Source of the DNA: VXNE01 sp963668365
GTDB taxonomy: Bacteria; Pseudomonadota; Gammaproteobacteria; Pseudomonadales; Azotimanducaceae
Length of the DNA: 64,000 bases
Assembly: GCA_963668365.1 (NCBI GenBank)
Contig: OY764266.1
Coordinates: forward strand, 2,604,001 to 2,668,000
Direction of reading: 5' to 3'
The notes beneath the pieces are model-generated. The model did not search any database, was not told the DNA's origin, and was given only the letters and a program-made list of their open reading frames with translations. Below, piece by piece: positions 54,435 through 63,870 of the stretch; the first letter of the stretch is position 1; every line of letters begins with the position of its first letter. The position numbers were made by a program, and so were the translations under genes.

Positions 54435-54864
54435 GGTGCGTGTCGGGTGGCCGGGAGAGGTGCGAGGATGTGGATAACTACCGCAAGACCTTGCGCCAAT
54501 TGAACTATTTCTGTGCTAGGCTCGCCCGTCCGTTGGGGGAAACGGACGGCTGCGAGTCAACTTGGCCTGTCGGCCGTCTGCTTTGAGGAAGTGATCCTGG
54601 CTCGGCATCTTGGTGAAGCGGGCGGGGGATGGACGATGAATTGCAACGGACAGCGCGCCGTCGCCGCAGGACGCGGACGAGCGGGAGTCGACCGGGCGAT
54701 CATGCGTGTCTCGGCATTTGGGTCCGCCCGCTTGGCTGGCGGGCTCGCGCCGGCCGATGCGCTGAAGAAGACTACGGAGATCGCCGCCGGCATCACCCCG
54801 ACCTGGCAGAGGCGGGAAACGGACGTATCCGTGCGGGTCAGGGCGTGGGGCGGGAGGACCGCAG
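54435..54864. other. Leader region of the giant adhesin gene, with a 9-bp hairpin
   Basis: No gene I can support. At 54526-54549, CCGTCCGTT and AACGGACGG form a perfect 9-bp stem with a GGGGGA loop, a possible operator or leader hairpin. A small frame running from about 54642 into the adhesin start has no recognisable similarity and is not called. GGGAGGA sits just before the adhesin ATG. Confidence 0.4.
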
Positions 54865-57800
54865 ATGAACGTCGGTGACCGAAAGCAGAGGTCGCCGGTC
54901 GGTACCGAGGTTATCCGTCGGCGCACATTGCGCTGCCAGTCATCGCGGAAGGCGCGGGTGGCGTTGGGAGCGAGTCTGGCGCTGATGTTCGGCGCGACGG
55001 CGACCCTGGGGGGCGAGGTCGAAGACGTCGCGTTCGTGGGCACCCCAACGGGAGGGTATTACAACGCGGGAGAGGCCATCGGCCTCGAGGTTGCGTTCAC
55101 CGAACCGGTGACGGTGACGGGCGCGCCGACGTTCACGCTCACGGTCGGTCGCCTGCAGCGCAACATGGTCTACGATGCCCAGGCCAGCAGCGCTGATACG
55201 CTGCGCTTCAACTACACCGTGGTCGACGGGGACATGGACGACGACGGCGTCAGCTACGGCGCGAATGCTCTCAGGGGTGGCCGGATCGAGTCTGGAAGCC
55301 CTCCCTCCGCAGTGGACCGGACCCACCCGGCGCGAGCCCGGGATTCAAACCGGCGCGTCGATGCCAGGAAACCCCGTGTCGCGGCCGTTCGATTGACCTC
55401 CAACCCCGGTCCCGACCGGGTTTACGGCATCGGGGACACGGTGGAGGTCACGGCCACGTTCGATGAGTTGGTCACTACCGGTGACGCAGTGCTGGCGCTG
55501 ACGGTCGGGAGGGAATCGCGCGACATGGCGCTTGCGGGCACCGGTCGGCGGCGGGCCTTGATCTTTCGCTACACGGTGATTGAAGGGGACGAGGACGCGA
55601 ACGGGGTATCCGTGGCGGCCGACGCGCTTTCCGGCACCATACAGGATGCGGCGGGCAACGAAGCGACGCTCGCTCTGCGGCGCGTGCCCGATCAGTCGGG
55701 ACATGCGGTAGATGGCATCCCGCCCTCCGACCCCTCTTTGCGGATCGTATCGAACCCGCGCGGGGGCGGGATCTATCGTCGGGGCGAGTCCATCCTGGTG
55801 GAACTCCGTTTCGGCGAGACCGTGCAAGTTTCCGGTGACGCCAATCCGACGCTGACGTTGCGGGTCGGCACCGGCGACGACGACGTCACGCGCTCCGCGA
55901 CCTACGATCCCGATCGCAGCGGCGGGCGCGCCTTGGTCTTCCGCTACGCCGTGGTGGAAGCTGATAGCGACCAGGACGGGATTTCGGTCGCGGCGGATGC
56001 GGTGACGCCCGCCAACGTCATCCGGGACTCGGCTGGAAGCTTGTGGGACGGCACGCACTCCGCCCTGGCGGAGCAGCGGTCGCATCGCGTGGACGGCAGC
56101 CTGCCGACCGTGCGCGTCAAGGATGTGGACATCACCTCGGTCGGGCCGTACGGGGTCGACGACTCGATCGCGCTGGAGGTGCGCTTCACCGGCCCAGTGC
56201 ACGGGGCCGACAACAACATGAAGTTCCGTCTCAGGGTCGGGGACGAGACGGAAGAAATGGACTATGACGATGGCAACGGCTCGGAGACGCTGACATTCGA
56301 GTACGAAGTCCAGCAGGGCGATCTGGACGACGACGGCGTCGGCTACGCGGCGAACGCGCTGGTGGGAAGCGGGCGCCTCATCGACGGCCACGGCTGGCCG
56401 GTGGACCGCGCGGTCGCGGCGCGCGCGCGGTTGTCGGATCAGGTCGTCGATGGCGTGCATCCCCGTCTCCTCGACGAGCCCCTGAATGAACTCTCCAGAC
56501 CGCGCGACGGCGACGCCTATGCGGCTGGCGAATCGATCGAGATCGCGGTCATGTTCGACGAGCCTGTCAGGGTCAGACACGGTCCCGACTTGCGGCTCGG
56601 GCTGCGGATCGGCACCAATGATCGCAGGGGCGTCCTCGTTGGCGGCGACGACCCGGACACGCTGATCTTTCGATATACGGTGCGGGACGACGACCAGGGC
56701 GCGAGCGTTGTAACGGGCCTTGAGGGCGGAGAGGTCCAGGACCTTGCCGGCAACCCGGCAGACCTGTCGGGCGTCGCCGGCCTGGCTTTCGCCTTGGAGC
56801 ACGAGGTCGATGGTATTGCGCCCGGATCCGCGGTGAGCATCGTGTCGGAGGCGGGTGACGACGACACCTATGTGGAGGGAGACCGAATCGAATTCGAAGT
56901 CCGCTTCGACGACGACGTCAGGGTTTCCGGCCGTCCGTACCTGCGGGTCTTGATCGGTTCGCTGAAGCGCCGCGCGCCGCTCGTGAGGACGCGGCCGCAG
57001 AGGCTTTACTTCGCGTACACCGTGCAGCCGGGGGACGCCGATACGAACGGCATCTCGATTGGATCGGGAGCGCTTCAGGAGGGCACGATTACAGATGCGG
57101 CGGGCAATCCTGTCACGCGTTCGTTCACCGCGCTCCCCGATGATGAAAATCACCTTGTGGACACGATCGAACCATCCGTGGACGGGGTGGAAATCATTTC
57201 CGATCCGGGACCGGGCGGCACCTACGCCGCCGGAGATGCGATCATCGTAGAGGTTACCTTCGACGAGCCCGTGTGGGTGACACCACCGCTCGAACTCGCG
57301 ATCGCTGTCGGGGCGGCGTCGCGCATGGCCATCTACCTCGATGGCAGTGGCACCGCTACGTTGCGGTTCCGTTACGAGGTCCAGGCGGAGGATCGCGACG
57401 ATGACGGCATCAGCATCGGCCCGGATGCGCTGCGGGGCGGCCTCATCGAGGACGCCGCCGGCAACGACTGGCCAGAGGAACGCCGCCGGATACCGGCGGT
57501 GCCGCGGCAGCCGGGACACAAGGTGTCGGCTCGCGGCGTGCCGACGGTGACCTCGGTGCGCGTCCTTGCTCCGACGGGCGGCGACGGGTTCCGCGCCGGC
57601 GACCGCATAGATGCGCATGTGATATTCGATCGGGTCGTCCACGTCACCGGCGCACCGGTGCTGACTCTCTCGGTCGGGGCGAACAATCGAGCGGCCGCGT
57701 TCGCGGGCGGCAGCGGAACGGACACGTTGCGGTTCCACTACACCGTGGTGACGGCGGATCGGGATGACGACGGCATCAGTATTCCTGCGAACGCGTTGAG

Positions 57801-60800
57801 CGAGGGGAGAATCACCGACGATACCGGCAACGTTGTGGAGAGGCGTTTCCGCGGGGTGCCGCCAGACGCGCGGTGGACGGTTGACGGGAGCGTCGCGGGC
57901 GCGTTCAACGCCTCGCTCGTGATCACGTCGGTTCCCGAGGCCGGAACGACCTACGGTCTCGGCGAGGACATAGATGTCGAGGTGCGCTTCAATACGCTGG
58001 TTCACGCGACGGGCGACCCCGTGCTGGTGCTCGAGATCGGCGGCGGGACAGCGGTCGCCTCTCTGATCTCCGGCAGCGGAACCGACACGCTCACGTTCCG
58101 CTATCGCGTGCAGGAAGGAGACTTCGACGACGACGGCATCAGTATCGGTCCCAATGCCCTGCAAGAAGGCCGCATAGAGGACGGTGCCGGCAGCATGGTG
58201 CAGCGCACCTTTGCGGCCCTGCCGGCCGACGGCGACCACAAGGTGGATGGCGTGAGCCCGGCCGTGATCCGGGTCACCGTTGTCTCGACTCCGGACGCTG
58301 ACGACACTTACGGGGTGGACGAAGCGATCAGCGTAGAGGTGTACTTCGGCGAGGAGGTGCATGTCACCGAAGACGGAGGAGCCCTGTCGCTGGTGCTTTC
58401 CGTCGGCGAAAATCTGCGCTCGGCGACGCTTTCGGGCGGCAGCGGGACCGACACGCTGACTTTCCGCTACGTGATCCAGGAGAACGACTCCGACGACGAC
58501 GGCATCAGCATTGGCGCCAGCGCCCTGCAGGGTGGCCGCATAGAAGATGGCGCCGGGAACATCGTGGAGCGAACGTTCGCGGCCCTGCCGGCCGACGGCG
58601 ACCACAAGGTGGATGGCGTGAGCCCGGCCGTGATCCGGGTCACCGTTGTCTCGACTCCGGACGCTGACGACACTTACGGGGTGGACGAAGCGATCAGCGT
58701 AGAGGTGTACTTCGGCGAGGAGGTGCATGTCACCGAAGACGGAGGAGCCCTGTCGCTGGTGCTTTCCGTCGGCGAAAATCTGCGCTCGGCGACGCTTTCG
58801 GGCGGCAGCGGGACCGACACGCTGACTTTCCGCTACGTGATCCAGGAGAACGACTCCGACGACGACGGCATCAGCATTGGCGCCAGCGCCCTGCAGGGTG
58901 GCCGCATAGAAGATGGCGCCGGGAACATCGTGGAGCGAACGTTCGCGGCCCTGCCGGCCGACGGCGACCACAAGGTGGATGGCGTGAGCCCGGCCGTGAT
59001 CCGGGTCACCGTTGTCTCGACTCCGGACGCTGACGACACTTACGGGGTGGACGAAGCGATCAGCGTAGAGGTGTACTTCGGCGAGGAGGTGCATGTCACC
59101 GAAGACGGAGGAGCCCTGTCGCTGGTGCTTTCCGTCGGCGAAAATCTGCGCTCGGCGACGCTTTCGGGCGGCAGCGGGACCGACACGCTGACTTTCCGCT
59201 ACGTGATCCAGGAGAACGACTCCGACGACGACGGCATCAGCATTGGCGCCAGCGCCCTGCAGGGTGGCCGCATAGAAGATGGCGCCGGGAACATCGTGGA
59301 GCGAACGTTCGCGGCCCTGGCGGCCGACGGAGACCACAAGGTGGATGGCGTGAGCCCGGCCGTGGTTCGGGTCACCGTTGTCTCGACTCCGGACGCTGAC
59401 GACACTTACGGGGTGGACGAAGCGATCAGCGTAGAGGTGTACTTCGGCGAGGAGGTGCATGTCACCGAAGACGGAGGAGCCCTGTCGCTGGTGCTTTCCG
59501 TCGGCGAAAATCTGCGCTCGGCGACGCTTTCGGGCGGCAGCGGGACCGACACGCTGACTTTCCGCTACGTGATCCAGGAGAACGACTCCGACGGCGACGG
59601 CATCAGCATCGGTCCGAACGCGTTGCAGGGAGGCGTCATCGAGGACGCGGCGGGCAACACGGTGAACCGCGCGTTCGCAGGCCTTGAGGCCGACGGCGAC
59701 CACAAGGTGGACGGGGTTCGTCCGGTGTTGACGCGGGTCGCGATCATGTCCGCTCCGGGCGAGAGCGGATTCTACGGCCTCGACGACGAGATCACGATCG
59801 AGGTCGCCTTCGGCGAGGTGGTGCACGTCGATGCCGCCGAAGACGTGACGCTGGCCATTTCTGTCGGCGAACACTCGCGCGCGGCAACGTTCGTCCGCGG
59901 CAGCGGCACGGATACGCTGACGTTCCGCTACGTGGTCACGGAGGACGACTACGACGACGACGGTGTCAGCATCGGCCCCAGCGCCCTGCGCGGGGGCACG
60001 ATCGAGGACGCCGCCGGGAACGCGGTGGAGCGCGCCTTCCCGGGCCTTGAGGCCGACAGCGGGCAAACGGTCGATGGTCGCGTGAACCGGGTCGTGCCGG
60101 CGATTCTGCGGGTCGCCATCACCTCCGACGCGGGATCCAACAATTCGTATACGACGGACGACGTCATCGGCGTCGAAGTCGAGTTCAATGTGGCGGTGTA
60201 CGTGACCGGAGCGACGCCTGTCCTGGAACTGTCGATCGGCCCGGCGCTGCGGGAAGCGACCTTCGTCGAGGGCAGCGGCAGCCGCACGTTGAGGTTCGAG
60301 TACACGGTAGAGGCCGGAGACACGGATGCCGACGGCATCAGCATCGCCGCCAACTCGCTGAGCGGAGGCATCACCGACGCCAACGGAAATCCGGTCGATA
60401 TCAGCTTCGAGGCGATTCCCGCATCGGCATCGCACAAGGTCAGCGCCGAACTGCTCCTGTTTCCGCTCTCGCTGACCCTCGTGGTCGGGCAGTCGCATAG
60501 CCTTGACCTGCTGCGGGAACTGGAGCGTCTGGGGGTCCGGTACGTGGGGGGCTTCGAGTGGTCGTCCGACGACGAAGCCGTCGCCACCGCGATGCTCGCG
60601 GGGAGCATGCTGACGATCACCTCCGTCTCGGAAGGCGTGGCCAGGATCACCGTGGCCGCAACGGATGCCGCGATTTTCCTGCACTTCGGGGTCACGGTGG
60701 AGACCAGCGCCGCGGAGACCGCGGTGCTGGAAGGCGCGATGGCGGCGGTGGGACGCGGCCTGCTGGCGAGCGCCGAGAGCACGATCGGCGCGCGACTCGA

Positions 60801-62157
60801 GATGGCCGAGTCGAATCCACCCGACATCTGGGGCGGGCTGGGCATGGCGCCCGCATCTGCGTCGGCCGCGGCCGGGCCGCATTGGTTCGGGCTCGATGCC
60901 GCTGATCGTTGGGGAAGCCCGGTTGGCCATGGGCACCCGGGCGTTGACGATCCGTATCTGCAGCGTTCGATCGGATACGCGCCCGCGCAGTGGCTCCGGG
61001 GCCGCTGGTTCGACATGCCCTTCGGAGGTCTCGGCAACAGCGTCGATTCGTGGGCCGTCTGGGGCGCGGGGGATTGGCACGCCTTCGAAGGCTCGCCGGA
61101 GGACGGCATCTACGACGGCTCGCTCGCGTCGGCGTATCTCGGCGTCGATGCCCGGGGACAGGGATGGGTTGCCGGCGCCACCGTCTCCCGCTCACTGGCC
61201 GAAGCGTCCTACGAATTCGCCGGCGCCGCAGGCGGAAAGGGACGCCTGGAGACGGAACTGGATGCGATCCACCCCTATGTCCAATGGGCATTCGGCGATC
61301 GCGGAAAGATGTGGGCGATCCTGGGCTTCGGCACCGGCGAAGCGACCGCCGAACGCGAAGGCGACGCGGTCGCGGCCGAACCAAGCAGCTTGTCGATGCT
61401 CATGGGACTCGGCGGGTTGCGGTATTCCTTCGGGCGGGTCGTGGGGGTCGATCTGGCCGTCAGGGGGGATGCCGGATTCGCGCAACTGGAGACGGAGGAA
61501 GGCCCTCGGGCCATCGAGGGGCTCGCCGTGAACGTGCATCGGCTGCGGCTGGGCGCCGAGGCGTCCCTGCCCATGGCCTTTGCCGGGATTCCGGTGTCGC
61601 CGTTCCTGGATGTGGCTGGCCGCTTCGACGGCGGCGCCGGTCTGACCGGCGGCGGCGTGGAACTGGCAGGCGGCTTCCGCTACCGGGGACCCGCGGTCGG
61701 CCTGGAGGTCAAGGGACGGACGCTGGCAATGCACTCCGCCGAGAGCTACACGGAGGAGGGCGTGAAAGCGACGCTTGTCGTCGGGCCGGATGGAAGAAGG
61801 GGATTCCGGCTGATGCTGGCGCCCAGATGGGGCGGCGGCGCCGAGGCCATGGACATCTTCAGATACCGGGGACAGCCGTTCGCGGGCGCGCTTCGCCGCG
61901 AGAATCGAGGCTGGGGCCTGGGCACCCGCATCAGCTACGGGTTCGACATGTTGCGCCGGCCGGGCACGGTCATGCCGTTCGCCGAGATGGACCTTTCGGG
62001 CGACGCCAGTCGCCGCGCCCGCCTGGGGGTGAGCTACGAGATCGCCAGCGCCGTGCTGGGTTTGCCGCACCGCCTGGAGATTTCCGGCGAAGGCACGGAG
62101 AGCGAACTCCACGGCACCATACTCCGGTTCCTGCTGACCGGCCAGGCGCACTTCTAG
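54865..62157 (+). CDS. Giant autotransporter-like adhesin with ~15 Ig-like repeats
   Basis: A 2430-residue surface protein. Residues 1-50 form a long signal peptide (VALGASLALMFGATATLGG). Residues ~50-1858 hold about 15 repeats of ~120 residues following the pattern TYxxGDxIxVxVxFxxxV, LxLxVG, GSGTDTLTFRY, DxDDDGISIGxxAL, IEDAAGN and HKVDG. DxDDDG looks like a calcium-binding loop. A bacterial Ig-like (Big2-type) domain follows at ~1865-1950 (SLTLVVGQSHSLDLL, WSSDDEAVATAM). The C-terminal ~370 residues form a beta-barrel of amphipathic strands ending in Phe (LRFLLTGQAHF), as in autotransporter outer-membrane domains. GGGAGGA supports the ATG. Likely an adhesin. Confidence 0.85.
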   Translation: MNVGDRKQRSPVGTEVIRRRTLRCQSSRKARVALGASLALMFGATATLGGEVEDVAFVGTPTGGYYNAGEAIGLEVAFTEPVTVTGAPTFTLTVGRLQRNMVYDAQASSADTLRFNYTVVDGDMDDDGVSYGANALRGGRIESGSPPSAVDRTHPARARDSNRRVDARKPRVAAVRLTSNPGPDRVYGIGDTVEVTATFDELVTTGDAVLALTVGRESRDMALAGTGRRRALIFRYTVIEGDEDANGVSVAADALSGTIQDAAGNEATLALRRVPDQSGHAVDGIPPSDPSLRIVSNPRGGGIYRRGESILVELRFGETVQVSGDANPTLTLRVGTGDDDVTRSATYDPDRSGGRALVFRYAVVEADSDQDGISVAADAVTPANVIRDSAGSLWDGTHSALAEQRSHRVDGSLPTVRVKDVDITSVGPYGVDDSIALEVRFTGPVHGADNNMKFRLRVGDETEEMDYDDGNGSETLTFEYEVQQGDLDDDGVGYAANALVGSGRLIDGHGWPVDRAVAARARLSDQVVDGVHPRLLDEPLNELSRPRDGDAYAAGESIEIAVMFDEPVRVRHGPDLRLGLRIGTNDRRGVLVGGDDPDTLIFRYTVRDDDQGASVVTGLEGGEVQDLAGNPADLSGVAGLAFALEHEVDGIAPGSAVSIVSEAGDDDTYVEGDRIEFEVRFDDDVRVSGRPYLRVLIGSLKRRAPLVRTRPQRLYFAYTVQPGDADTNGISIGSGALQEGTITDAAGNPVTRSFTALPDDENHLVDTIEPSVDGVEIISDPGPGGTYAAGDAIIVEVTFDEPVWVTPPLELAIAVGAASRMAIYLDGSGTATLRFRYEVQAEDRDDDGISIGPDALRGGLIEDAAGNDWPEERRRIPAVPRQPGHKVSARGVPTVTSVRVLAPTGGDGFRAGDRIDAHVIFDRVVHVTGAPVLTLSVGANNRAAAFAGGSGTDTLRFHYTVVTADRDDDGISIPANALSEGRITDDTGNVVERRFRGVPPDARWTVDGSVAGAFNASLVITSVPEAGTTYGLGEDIDVEVRFNTLVHATGDPVLVLEIGGGTAVASLISGSGTDTLTFRYRVQEGDFDDDGISIGPNALQEGRIEDGAGSMVQRTFAALPADGDHKVDGVSPAVIRVTVVSTPDADDTYGVDEAISVEVYFGEEVHVTEDGGALSLVLSVGENLRSATLSGGSGTDTLTFRYVIQENDSDDDGISIGASALQGGRIEDGAGNIVERTFAALPADGDHKVDGVSPAVIRVTVVSTPDADDTYGVDEAISVEVYFGEEVHVTEDGGALSLVLSVGENLRSATLSGGSGTDTLTFRYVIQENDSDDDGISIGASALQGGRIEDGAGNIVERTFAALPADGDHKVDGVSPAVIRVTVVSTPDADDTYGVDEAISVEVYFGEEVHVTEDGGALSLVLSVGENLRSATLSGGSGTDTLTFRYVIQENDSDDDGISIGASALQGGRIEDGAGNIVERTFAALAADGDHKVDGVSPAVVRVTVVSTPDADDTYGVDEAISVEVYFGEEVHVTEDGGALSLVLSVGENLRSATLSGGSGTDTLTFRYVIQENDSDGDGISIGPNALQGGVIEDAAGNTVNRAFAGLEADGDHKVDGVRPVLTRVAIMSAPGESGFYGLDDEITIEVAFGEVVHVDAAEDVTLAISVGEHSRAATFVRGSGTDTLTFRYVVTEDDYDDDGVSIGPSALRGGTIEDAAGNAVERAFPGLEADSGQTVDGRVNRVVPAILRVAITSDAGSNNSYTTDDVIGVEVEFNVAVYVTGATPVLELSIGPALREATFVEGSGSRTLRFEYTVEAGDTDADGISIAANSLSGGITDANGNPVDISFEAIPASASHKVSAELLLFPLSLTLVVGQSHSLDLLRELERLGVRYVGGFEWSSDDEAVATAMLAGSMLTITSVSEGVARITVAATDAAIFLHFGVTVETSAAETAVLEGAMAAVGRGLLASAESTIGARLEMAESNPPDIWGGLGMAPASASAAAGPHWFGLDAADRWGSPVGHGHPGVDDPYLQRSIGYAPAQWLRGRWFDMPFGGLGNSVDSWAVWGAGDWHAFEGSPEDGIYDGSLASAYLGVDARGQGWVAGATVSRSLAEASYEFAGAAGGKGRLETELDAIHPYVQWAFGDRGKMWAILGFGTGEATAEREGDAVAAEPSSLSMLMGLGGLRYSFGRVVGVDLAVRGDAGFAQLETEEGPRAIEGLAVNVHRLRLGAEASLPMAFAGIPVSPFLDVAGRFDGGAGLTGGGVELAGGFRYRGPAVGLEVKGRTLAMHSAESYTEEGVKATLVVGPDGRRGFRLMLAPRWGGGAEAMDIFRYRGQPFAGALRRENRGWGLGTRISYGFDMLRRPGTVMPFAEMDLSGDASRRARLGVSYEIASAVLGLPHRLEISGEGTESELHGTILRFLLTGQAHF
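58243..59706 (+). repeat. Four tandem 366-bp near-identical units inside the adhesin gene
   Basis: The sequence starting GTGGATGGCGTGAGCCCG recurs at 58243, 58609, 58975 and 59341, exactly 366 bp (122 codons) apart. The first three units are almost base-identical. The fourth matches until about 59590 and then diverges. Other repeats in the gene share only the protein pattern, so these copies are recent. Confidence 0.93.
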
Positions 62158-62158
62158 C

Positions 62159-62184
62159 GCGGCGGCGCCCGCTCGAGCCGCCGC
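62159..62184. terminator. GC-rich hairpin between convergent genes
   Basis: GCGGCGGC and GCCGCCGC form a perfect 8-bp stem with a 10-base loop, right after the adhesin stop and before the bcp stop on the other strand. There is no T-run, so it may be only a stabilising or bidirectional hairpin. Confidence 0.35.
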
Positions 62185-62197
62185 TCGGACAGGGCCG

Positions 62198-62665
62198 TCA
62201 GCCTCCCCGCAGCGCTTCCAGCACCTTCTGCGGATGGTCGGCCGCTCTCGCGACGCGGCGCCAGTGCCTGACCACCTTGCCTTCGGGATCGATCCAGACG
62301 GTGGAACGGATGACGCCCATGACCTTTCTGCCGTACATCATCTTCTCGCCGTAGGCGCCATAGGTCTCCATGACTTCCCGGTCCGGGTCGCTCAGGAGCG
62401 TAAACGGCAATTCGTACTTGTCGACGAACTTCCTGTGCGATGCCGCCCTGTCGGGCGATATGCCGAAAACGACGGCCCCCGCGTCCTCGATTTCGCCCCA
62501 CAGGTCGCGGAAGCCGCATGCTTCCTTCGTGCACCCGGGCGTGTCGTCCTTCGGATAGAAATAGACGACGACATGCTTGCCTCTCTGGTCTTTCAGCGCC
62601 ACTTTGTTGCCATCGGTGTCCCGCAGGATGAATTCGGGTGCCGCCTTGCCTTCTTCGATCGCCAT
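62198..62665 (-). CDS. bcp: Thiol peroxidase, Bcp/PrxQ type
   Basis: Peroxiredoxin of 155 residues reducing hydroperoxides. The peroxidatic Cys45 and resolving Cys50 are in DDTPGCTKEACGF, exactly as in E. coli Bcp. FGISPDRAASHRKF and LPFTLLSDPDREV follow. The ATG at 62665 gives the normal N-terminus. It is divergent from the selenocysteine-type GST gene; both act on peroxide or thiol chemistry. Confidence 0.93.
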   Translation of the reverse strand: MAIEEGKAAPEFILRDTDGNKVALKDQRGKHVVVYFYPKDDTPGCTKEACGFRDLWGEIEDAGAVVFGISPDRAASHRKFVDKYELPFTLLSDPDREVMETYGAYGEKMMYGRKVMGVIRSTVWIDPEGKVVRHWRRVARAADHPQKVLEALRGG

Positions 62666-62847
62666 GAAATGCTCCGTTGGTGTTCTGAGCGCAATTGTGC
62701 AGACGCGTGCCGCGCAATCAAGCGCGGCGCGCGAAAGCAACGGCGCGCAGGCGCTACCCGCAGCTCACGCCCATGCCTGCGCGGTACCGCTTGACGGCGG
62801 CCCGGATGAAACCTATGGTCGAGGCATTGCAAGGGAGGCCCGTTCGC

Positions 62848-63507
62848 ATGCCGGAATACCATCTCGCCAGTTCGTACACCTGACCCTGGGTACAGCGCGC
62901 CGTGATTGTCTTGCGCGCAAAGAACGTGGACTTTGAAGTCGCCTACATCAATCTGCGCGACAAGCCGGATTGGTTCCTCGAGTTGTCGCCGCACGGGAAA
63001 GTCCCGATGCTGCAGGTGGACGGGCGGCCGCTGTTCGAGTCGAACGCGATCGCCGAGTACCTGGACGAGAAGATCCCGCCTCGGTTGCATCCGGAAGACG
63101 CGTTCCAGCGTGCCCGGCATCGCGCCTGGAACGACTTTGTTCCCATATTTGCCTCGGGCCTGGGCGGAGTTTCCGTGGCTGACCTCAAGAAGCGGGAGGA
63201 GGCCCTCGAGGTCGCCAGGCGGCATGTCGGCAAGCTGGAACAGGCGATCTCCGACGAGCGCGACAACGAGGGACCGTTCTTCAGCGGCCCCGGTCTCTGT
63301 CTCGTGGACGCGTCCTATGCGCCGTTCCTGATGCGCTTCAGCATGGTGGAGCCGCTGATCGAAAGCGGGCTGATGGCGGACTTCCCGCGGGTTTCCGCGT
63401 GGATGGACGCGTTGGTGGACGATCCTCGCGTGCGCGATTCGGTACCGGAACAGTTCAACGACCTGTACATGGAGCAGATGACCAAACGCCTTGGCGAGGC
63501 GGCTTGA
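62848..63507 (+). CDS. Glutathione S-transferase with in-frame TGA at the catalytic cysteine; probable selenoprotein
   Basis: Read through one TGA, this is a 219-residue GST with a thioredoxin-like N-domain and helical C-domain. It starts MPEYHLASSYT, has TGA as codon 12 (62881-62883), then continues PWVQRAVIVLRAKNVDFEV. The family motif here is SxxxCPWVQRA, so the TGA stands precisely where the active-site Cys belongs. WFLELSPHGKVPML and LFESNAIAEYLDEK (glutathione site) follow and the frame is otherwise intact. The ATG at 62848 has AGGGAGG nine bases upstream. A hairpin at 62895-62918 fits a bacterial SECIS. Alternatives are a nonsense mutation or a shorter GTG start at 62902, which would lack the active site. 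Confidence 0.8.
62895..62918 (+). other. Candidate bacterial SECIS hairpin
   Basis: GCGCGC (62895-62900) pairs with GCGCGC (62913-62918) around the 12-base loop CGTGATTGTCTT. The loop begins 17 bases after the TGA and has a G among its first two bases, as bacterial SECIS models require (loop 16-37 bases from UGA). The stem is short but all G-C. Confidence 0.55.
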
Positions 63508-63870
63508 CCGCGCGGGCTACCTGAGGCCGCGCAAACGCATGCCGCGCTCCATGGAGAATTAGGTAAAGGTCATCGTCATTGCTTCGACTCCTCGCGAATC
63601 AATCATGTCGGACTTGCCGCAGTTTGAGTTCGCGGGCTGTCGGACAACGCCGAAAAGTGTTCTGAGACCCGACTCTGCCGAAGTGTTGTTGGCGTAAGCC
63701 CAGTTTTCTGATCAGTACGTTTCTGCCTATTGGTCCTACCAATTTGGATCCATTTTGTCGTAGCGTTTCGGTTAGCGTATGTGGCACAATACCCGCTCGA
63801 CGATCCGGTATGTGCCATTGTTGTGTCCAATGGCACCAACGTCGAATCGAGTTTACGGGGGAGAAATCAC
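63508..63870. other. Intergenic region with two inverted repeats
   Basis: No gene seen. ATTGGT/ACCAAT (63730-63744) is a short palindrome. GTGCCATTG/CAATGGCAC (63812-63836) is a perfect 9-bp inverted repeat with a 7-base loop, 34 bp before the next start codon. The stretch is more AT-rich than the coding DNA and likely contains the promoter and an operator or leader hairpin of the following gene. Confidence 0.5.

Noticed and set aside
54513..54878. Small plus-strand frame before the adhesin gene
   Set aside because: No family resemblance, overlaps the adhesin start, and covers the 9-bp hairpin; more likely leader DNA.
55345..61080. A 1911-codon open frame on the minus strand
   Set aside because: It mirrors the adhesin gene; repeats in it are just the complement of the adhesin repeats, and the forward frame has signal peptide, domains and ribosome site.
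62902..63507. GST as a shorter protein starting at GTG 62902
   Set aside because: That start has no good ribosome site and removes the conserved active-site strand, whereas the upstream ATG has AGGGAGG and restores the complete family N-terminus across the TGA.
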